Origin: Synechococcus sp. BO 8801
GTDB lineage: Bacteria; Cyanobacteriota; Cyanobacteriia; PCC-6307; Cyanobiaceae
Assembly (NCBI RefSeq): GCF_002252675.1
Contig: NZ_NQKY01000011.1
Span: 30,453 to 94,452 of the forward strand
DNA: 64,000 nucleotides
Direction of reading: 5' to 3'
In this document: in pieces, positions 59,187-64,000 of the stretch
Numbering within the stretch: the first letter of the stretch is position 1
How the letters are laid out: the number at the start of each line of letters is the position of its first letter
The notes under the pieces: model-generated
The model's input: only the letters and a program-made list of their open reading frames with translations
Databases searched by the model: none
Told to the model about the DNA's origin: nothing
Position numbers and translations under genes: made by a program

Positions 59187-59510
59187 ATGGAGATCCCAGG
59201 AGTCCCCCCAGAGCAATCCGGGCAGGACGCCGTGGAGGTGAAGCCGCCGGCCAAGGTGGAGATCTACACCTATCGATTCTCCCCCGACTGCATCCGGGCC
59301 AAGGGTCTGCTGGACCGGCTTGGGGTCACCTACAACGAATTCATCATCGACGACGACGAGATCAACAAGGAAGTGATGATGAAGCGCTCCGGCGGCCGCA
59401 CCAGCGTTCCCCAGATCTTCATCGACGGCATCGCCATCGGCGGCTACGTCGAGCTCGCCAAGCTCAACACCTCCGGTGAGCTGGGCCCCATCCTGCGTCT
59501 GAGCGCGTGA
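59187..59510 (+). CDS. Glutaredoxin-family protein with degenerate CPxC active site
   Basis: A 107-residue thioredoxin-fold protein closest to GrxC. The fold is clear: KVEIYTYRF at the first strand, [15 protein letters not shown] with the cis-Pro, and [11 protein letters not shown] with the GG motif for glutathione. The usual active site CPFC is SPDC in [14 protein letters not shown], so the N-terminal catalytic cysteine is serine and only the second Cys remains. It should therefore not act as a standard dithiol reductase. Its stop overlaps the gshB start by GTGA. Confidence 0.88.
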   Translation: MEIPGVPPEQSGQDAVEVKPPAKVEIYTYRFSPDCIRAKGLLDRLGVTYNEFIIDDDEINKEVMMKRSGGRTSVPQIFIDGIAIGGYVELAKLNTSGELGPILRLSA

Positions 59511-60496
59511 GCCGCGATCGGGACGCCCAGCTGTTCGTGGTCGATCCGATCACGCGCCTGCGGCCGGCCAAGGACTCCAGCGTGGCCCTGATGCAGGCGG
59601 CCCAGCGGGCTGGCCTGGCGGTGTGGGTCTGCACCCAGGCCGATCTCTCCAGTGCCGCCGCGGACGACGGCCGCCACCGGCCCCGGGCCTGGGCCCAGCC
59701 GGTGCGACTGGCCCCGATGGCCGCCACCGCCGAGGGCTGGAGCGTGCCCGATCCCTGGGTCGAGGCCGACGAGCCCCGTGACATGCCGCTGGATCACTTC
59801 CGCTGGATCTGGATGCGCAAGGATCCGCCCGTCGACGAGGCCTACCTCTACGCCACCCAGTTGCTGGAGCTGGCCGAGCCCTTCGGGGTGCGGGTGCTCA
59901 ACCGCCCGGCGGCCCTGCGGTCCTGGAACGAGAAGCTGGGCGCCCTGCGTTTCAGCCATCTGATGGCGCCGTCGCTGGTCAGCGCCCGGGTGGAGCAGCT
60001 GGCCGCCTTCGCCGCCGGCCACCAGGAGGTGGTGCTCAAGCCCCTGGCGGGGCGGGCCGGCCAGGGGGTGGTGCGGACCGCGGCTGCGGCCCCCGGCCTG
60101 CGGTCCCTGCTGGAGCTGGTCACCCTCCAGGAGACGCTGCCCGTGATGGTCCAGGCCTTTCTGCCCGCGGTCACTGCCGGCGACAAGCGGATCCTGCTGG
60201 TTGACGGGGAGCCCCTCGGCGCCGTGAACCGGGTGCCGAAGGCGGGGGACTTCCGCAGCAACCTGGCCCTGGGGGGCGCCCCCGTCGCCGCCGACCTGAC
60301 CGACGCCGAGCGGCGCATCTGCGATGCGCTGGCGCCGGTGCTGCGGGCCGAGGGGCTGTTCTTCGTCGGCATCGACGTCATCGACGGCCGGCTCAGCGAG
60401 ATCAACGTCACCAGTCCCACCGGCGTGCGGGAAGTGGAACGGCTGGGCCGCAAGCCTCTGGCCGATCAGGTGATCGAGCGCCTGCTGGCCGGCTGA
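59507..60496 (+). CDS. gshB: Glutathione synthetase
   Basis: A 329-residue ATP-grasp enzyme that joins gamma-glutamylcysteine to glycine. It starts at a GTG inside the upstream stop; sequence is [20 protein letters not shown]. Landmarks are [37 protein letters not shown] (ATP loop), [20 protein letters not shown] and [20 protein letters not shown]. All are typical of the prokaryotic GshB. Coupling to the glutaredoxin gene is normal in picocyanobacteria and fits a shared thiol function. Confidence 0.96.
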   Translation: MSRDRDAQLFVVDPITRLRPAKDSSVALMQAAQRAGLAVWVCTQADLSSAAADDGRHRPRAWAQPVRLAPMAATAEGWSVPDPWVEADEPRDMPLDHFRWIWMRKDPPVDEAYLYATQLLELAEPFGVRVLNRPAALRSWNEKLGALRFSHLMAPSLVSARVEQLAAFAAGHQEVVLKPLAGRAGQGVVRTAAAAPGLRSLLELVTLQETLPVMVQAFLPAVTAGDKRILLVDGEPLGAVNRVPKAGDFRSNLALGGAPVAADLTDAERRICDALAPVLRAEGLFFVGIDVIDGRLSEINVTSPTGVREVERLGRKPLADQVIERLLAG

Positions 60497-60508
60497 GGGG
60501 GGCCCTGC

Positions 60509-61897
60509 TCAGCCGAAGCCGGCCGCCAGCGGCAGGTTGAGCTGCTGCTGCAGCACCCCGAGCTTGAGCGCCACCTCCTGCAGCTCCCGCTCGGGGTGGG
60601 AGCCCCGCACCAGCCCCGCCCCGGCGGTCAGCTCCAGCTGCCGCCCCCGCAGGGTGCCGCTGCGGATCGCCACCCGCAGGTCCGTGTCGCCTTCGGTGTC
60701 GATCCAGCCGATCGGGGCGGCGTAGTGCCCCCGCTCGAACGGCTCCAGGCTGCGCAGCCAGGCCATCGCCTCGCGCCGGGGCAGGCCCGCCACCGCCGGG
60801 GTGGGGTGGAGGGCTTCGGCCAGGGTCAGCGGGGCCTGACCGCGCAGCGACGCCGTGATCGGGGTGTGCAGATGGACCAGGGAGCCGTGGCGGGCCAGCC
60901 GCGGCCGCCGCGGCCGCCGCGGATCGAGGCCCGCCTTCTGCAGCACGGCGGTGATCGTCTCCACCACCAGCTCGTGTTCGTGGCGGTCCTTGCGCGACTG
61001 GAGCAGGAGATCGGCCGGCTCCCCCAGCGGCGCGGTGCCTGCCAGGGCATCACTGCGCAGCTGGCCCTGCCGCAGGGTGAGCAGCCGTTCCGGCGAGGCC
61101 CCCACCAGCGCTTCCCGCTCCGAGCGCTGCCAGAGGAAGCGGCAGCTGCCGGGCTGGCTGCGGCGCAGGTGCGACAGCAGGCTGAGGGGATCGAGGGGAC
61201 CATCGAGCAACAGCTGCTGGCGCACCGCCAGCACCAGCTTCTGCAGCTCGCCCCGCTCCACCAGCTCCAGGGCCCGGTCAAGGGCGGAGCGGTAGCCCGC
61301 GTGCCAGTGGGAGCCATGGGCGATGCCCACCGGGGTGCCCCGGCCCGCCACGGAAGGGCCGCGCCCGACCAGGGCCTCGAGCCGCTGGCGGGCGTCCCAG
61401 AGTTCCTCGGCCACGCTGCGGGCCGTGACGTCGCCCCCCAGGCTGCGCTGCAGCCGCAGCCAGCAGTGGCGGCCCTGGCGGCTCAGCTGCCAGGTGGGCA
61501 GGACCGCCTGCACCCCCGCGGCCCCGGTGCCGGGATGCAGGGGGCTCTCGAAGAAGGCGAAGGCCAGCAGCACCCGGGGCCGGGCTAGGGCTGGACAGGG
61601 GGCCGGTTCGTGGGCCAGGCGGCTGAGGCTGAGGCTGCTGAAGCGCTGGGCCAGCTCAAAGCGCCGCGGACCGCTCAGCTCCAGGCTGTTGCACTGGCCG
61701 GCGGCGGCGATGCTGAGCCCCGGCGCACCGTCCCAGAGGAAGCGGAAGTCGCCGCCCGTGCCCAGGTGGGTCAGGGCCACGAGGGGGTCGAGGGCGGCCA
61801 TCGGCAGGGCCAGGCTGAGCACTCCCTCCTCCTCCAGACGCCGGCTGGCGGCGGTGGCTGCCGAGAGCAGCGCGGAGAAGGTGGCAGGGGCCTGCAC
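60509..61897 (-). CDS. menF: Isochorismate synthase MenF
   Basis: A 462-residue chorismate-utilising enzyme, making isochorismate for phylloquinone (vitamin K1) synthesis. The chorismate-binding core has the general-base lysine in LQKLVLAVRQQLLLD, then REALVGASPERLLTLRQG, SRKDRHEHELVVETI, HLHTPITASL and GAGLVRGSHPERELQE (Glu and magnesium site). The start is uncertain: a GTG at 61897 fits family length best, and a TTG at 61900 is equivalent. The frame reaches back to a TTG at 61996, which would overlap menA. It diverges from menA. Confidence 0.9.
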   Translation of the reverse strand: MQAPATFSALLSAATAASRRLEEEGVLSLALPMAALDPLVALTHLGTGGDFRFLWDGAPGLSIAAAGQCNSLELSGPRRFELAQRFSSLSLSRLAHEPAPCPALARPRVLLAFAFFESPLHPGTGAAGVQAVLPTWQLSRQGRHCWLRLQRSLGGDVTARSVAEELWDARQRLEALVGRGPSVAGRGTPVGIAHGSHWHAGYRSALDRALELVERGELQKLVLAVRQQLLLDGPLDPLSLLSHLRRSQPGSCRFLWQRSEREALVGASPERLLTLRQGQLRSDALAGTAPLGEPADLLLQSRKDRHEHELVVETITAVLQKAGLDPRRPRRPRLARHGSLVHLHTPITASLRGQAPLTLAEALHPTPAVAGLPRREAMAWLRSLEPFERGHYAAPIGWIDTEGDTDLRVAIRSGTLRGRQLELTAGAGLVRGSHPERELQEVALKLGVLQQQLNLPLAAGFG

Positions 61898-61971
61898 CAA
61901 GGGGCCGCGGGACCGGGGCGGAAGGCTGCTCAAATGTATGGGCCTTTCCCCGCCCAACGCCCGCGGCCCCC

Positions 61972-62961
61972 ATGTCTGAGCCACAGGTCGTCGCAAGCCG
62001 TTACGCCGCGGGGGGTGGGGCCGCCTCTGGGGCCTCTTCCCGCGGCCGCCTCTGGCGGGCGGCGGTGAAGTGGCCCATGTACGCCGTGGCGGTGATGCCG
62101 GTGCTGCTGGCGGCGGGCTGGCGGCTGGGCCAGGGTCTGGGCCTGCGGCCCGGGCAGCTGCTGCTGTTCCTGCTGGCCGCCGTGCTGCTGCTGGCCTGGG
62201 AGAACCTCGCCAACGACGTCTTCGATGCCGACACCGGCGTCGACACCCACGGCAAGCCCCATTCGGTGGTCAACCTCACCGGCCGGCGCGACCGGGTGCT
62301 CGCTCTGGCCAATGGCTGTCTGGTGGTGGGGCTGGCCCTGATGACCCTGGTGGCGCTGCGCAGCAGCACCGCCGTGCTGCTGCTGGTGCTGCTCTGCTGC
62401 GGCCTGGGCTACCTGTATCAGGGGCCCCCGTTCCGCCTCGGCTACCGGGGCCTGGGGGAACCCCTCTGCTGGCTGGCCTTCGGCCCCTGCGCCACCGCCG
62501 CCGCCCTGCTGGCCCTGGCCCCGGCTGGTGAGGGGGCGGGCGGGGTGCCCTGGGGGCCCGCCCTGCTGCTGGGCAGCGGACCGGCCCTGGCCACCACCCT
62601 GGTGCTGTTCTGCTCCCATTTCCACCAGGTGGAGGAGGACGCCGCCCACGGCAAGCGCTCGCCGGTGGTGCGACTCGGCACCCAGCGCGCCGCCGGCCTG
62701 GTGCCCTGGTTCGTGGCCGCGGCCCTGGCGCTGCAGTGGGCGCCGGTGCTGCTGGGCTGGTGGCCCCTCACGGCCCTGCTGGGGGCCATCGGCCTGCCGC
62801 CGGCCCGGGCCCTGATCCGGCTCCTCGGCGAGGAGCACCACCAGCCCGAGCGCATCATCGGCAGCAAGTTCCTGGCCCTGCGCTTCCAGGCCTTCAACGG
62901 CCTCGGGCTCGCCTGCGGCCTGGCCCTGGGCCCCTGGCTGATGGCGCTGGCGGGCCGGTGA
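61972..62961 (+). CDS. menA: 1,4-dihydroxy-2-naphthoate phytyltransferase-type MenA
   Basis: A 329-residue UbiA-family membrane prenyltransferase that attaches the phytyl chain in phylloquinone synthesis. The Asp-rich substrate motif is NDVFDADTGVDTHGKPHSVV. The second region is FHQVEEDAAHGKRSPVVRLG. About eight to nine helices are predicted, starting with YAVAVMPVLLAAGW. It begins at the ATG at 61972, divergent from menF by about 75 bp. Its stop overlaps the GTG of menC (GTGA), so the two genes are coupled. Confidence 0.95.
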   Translation: MSEPQVVASRYAAGGGAASGASSRGRLWRAAVKWPMYAVAVMPVLLAAGWRLGQGLGLRPGQLLLFLLAAVLLLAWENLANDVFDADTGVDTHGKPHSVVNLTGRRDRVLALANGCLVVGLALMTLVALRSSTAVLLLVLLCCGLGYLYQGPPFRLGYRGLGEPLCWLAFGPCATAAALLALAPAGEGAGGVPWGPALLLGSGPALATTLVLFCSHFHQVEEDAAHGKRSPVVRLGTQRAAGLVPWFVAAALALQWAPVLLGWWPLTALLGAIGLPPARALIRLLGEEHHQPERIIGSKFLALRFQAFNGLGLACGLALGPWLMALAGR

Positions 62962-63924
62962 GCGCGGGCGCGGCCATCGGGGGCCCTGGAGGTCGGCTGG
63001 CCCTGCAGATCCGGCCCTTCGCCTTCCGGCTGCCCAGGCCGCTGCAGACGGCCGCGGGCGCGGTGGCGGCCAAGCGGGGTTGGCTGCTGCGGCTGCAGGG
63101 CCCCGACGGCGGCGTCGGCTGGGGGGACGGGCGCGGTGGCCGCCGCGCTGGAGGGCCTCGCCCCCGACCTGGAGCGGAACGATCTGGAGCGGCGCCTGCC
63201 GGCCCTGCCGCCCAGCCTTGCCTTCTCCCTGGGGGGCGCCCTGGCCGAGATCGACGCCGAGGTGGGGGCGGACGCCGGTGGCTGGCTGGCCGCTCCCCCA
63301 TCGGCCTGGCTGCTCCCCGCCGGCGAGGCGATGCTCGACGGCCTGGAGCGGGGGCTGGACGGCGCAGCAGGCCCGCCCACCTTCAAGTGGAAGGTGGCGG
63401 CGGCGGCCGATGGGCTGGAGCGGCGCCTGCTGGAGCGGCTGCTGGAGCACCTGCCGCCCCACGGCCGCCTGCGGCTCGATGCCAACGGCGGCTGGGACCG
63501 GACCACCGCAGCCGCCTGGGCGGAGCGGCTGGGGCAGGAGCCGCGGCTGCAGTGGCTGGAGCAGCCCCTGGCCCCGGGCGACCAGGAGGGCCTTGAGGCG
63601 CTGGCCCTGGGGATTCCGGTGGCCCTGGATGAATCCCTGCGGCAGTGGCCCGAGCTGCGCCGGCGCTGGACGGGCTGGCAGGTGCGGCGTCCGTCCCAGG
63701 ACGGGGACCCCCGGCCCCTGCTGGCCCAGCTGGGCCGGGGGGTGCCCCGGCTGATGGTCAGCACCGGCTTCGAGACCGGCATCGGCGCCCGCTGGACGGC
63801 CCACCTGGCGGCCCTGCAGTGGCGGGGCCCGACGCCGGTGGCCCCCGGCCTGGCGTCGGACTGGACGCCCGCCGGCCCCCTGTTTGATCCGGACCCCGAG
63901 CGGGTCTGGGCGGCGGCGGCCTGA
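62958..63924 (+). pseudogene. menC: o-Succinylbenzoate synthase MenC, frame-disrupted
   Basis: The gene starts at a GTG overlapping the menA stop and reads LALQIRPFAFRLPRPLQTAA and GWLLRLQGPDGGVGWGD to about 63125. The rest of MenC then continues in another frame from about 63130: AAALEGLAPDLERNDLERRL, the catalytic TFKWKVAAA, LRLDANGGW, VALDESLR and VSTGFETGIG. The switch is at a run of six G and seems to lack about 8-10 residues normally present. Either a real frameshift with small deletion or a sequencing error is possible. Intact, it would make OSB from SHCHC. Confidence 0.7.
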
Positions 63925-63961
63925 GCCGGGGCCGGCGCTGGCGCCCCTCACCAGCCCTACC

Positions 63962-64000
63962 GTGCCCGAAAGCGCCGCCTGCCCGTGGCGCTCCGCCGAG
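63962..64000 (+). CDS. menE: Probable start of menE (cut by window edge)
   Basis: From a GTG at 63962, 38 bp after menC, a frame reads PESAACPWRSAE to the window end. The position after menC fits an o-succinylbenzoate-CoA ligase gene. Thirteen codons are too few to identify it; the call rests on expected men gene order. Confidence 0.3.
   Translation, partial: MPESAACPWRSAE

Noticed and set aside
1..64000. CRISPR arrays, insertion sequences, prophage or rRNA genes
   Set aside because: No spaced direct repeats, transposase or integrase motifs, or ribosomal RNA sequence were seen on either strand.

Overview
The window looks like a high-GC chromosome segment of a Cyanobium/Synechococcus-type alpha-cyanobacterium. 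The evidence is: a phylloquinone (men) cluster in which MenA is of the naphthoate phytyltransferase type; families typical of cyanobacteria (DUF3285, DUF4079, W-rich C-terminal repeats, the GrrA/GrrP/GrrM RiPP system, HpsJ-like proteins with PEP-CTERM-type substrates); and a housekeeping gene order that, from memory, resembles the picocyanobacterial relA / mnmE / nadC / argS / hisC / trpG / dgkA / ybeY / prfB / grx / gshB backbone. I see no tRNA, rRNA, CRISPR array, insertion sequence or phage gene.

Layout, left to right. 1-5.9 kb: edge of glgX, a DoxX-like protein, a UPF0114 membrane protein, a fused two-domain oligopeptide-type ABC ATPase, and the bifunctional (p)ppGpp enzyme. 5.9-15.4 kb: an amylo-alpha-1,6-glucosidase/glycosyltransferase pair, small membrane and PepSY proteins, SelO, GNAT and DUF2062 proteins, a zeta-toxin-like kinase with an export-type N-terminus, and an EamA transporter. 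15.4-18.6 kb: mnmE, DUF4079, nadC.

18.6-22.9 kb: a GRRM cyclophane-RiPP cluster with two substrate-binding-like GrrP proteins, two Gly-rich GrrA precursors and one radical SAM maturase GrrM, closed by a strong hairpin. 22.9-25.6 kb: a large secreted-type zinc metalloprotease with duplicated W-rich domains. 26.2-33.6 kb: a tandem array of four modules, each an exported PEP-CTERM-type protein followed by an HpsJ-like membrane protein; one module has lost all but the sorting signal of its exported partner.

34.1-42.1 kb: argS, then five co-directional genes (FAD oxidoreductase, small helical protein, trans-prenyltransferase, saccharopine-dehydrogenase-like NAD(P) protein, acetoacetate-decarboxylase-like protein) that look like an uncharacterised isoprenoid-derived biosynthetic operon. 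42.1-51.5 kb: a class III cyclase/AAA/TPR protein, a Crp-family regulator, a 1,223-residue fusion of an M50-like membrane domain with a GlmS-like glutaminase/SIS protein, and a vanadium haloperoxidase. Near-identical TGTCA-N6-TGACA palindromes lie about 105 bp upstream of both the fusion gene and the haloperoxidase, and the first is shared with the crp-like gene, suggesting one small regulon.

51.6-64 kb: speG-like acetyltransferase, hisC, a metallo-beta-lactamase-fold protein, trpG/pabA, dgkA, ybeY, DUF3285, prfB with its programmed frameshift, two FUSC half-proteins, a glutaredoxin with a degenerate active site, gshB, menF, menA, a frame-disrupted menC, and the probable first codons of menE.

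The best candidates for undescribed biology are the exported-protein/HpsJ array, the M50-GlmS fusion with its shared palindromic operators, the prenyltransferase operon, and the double-precursor GRRM cluster.
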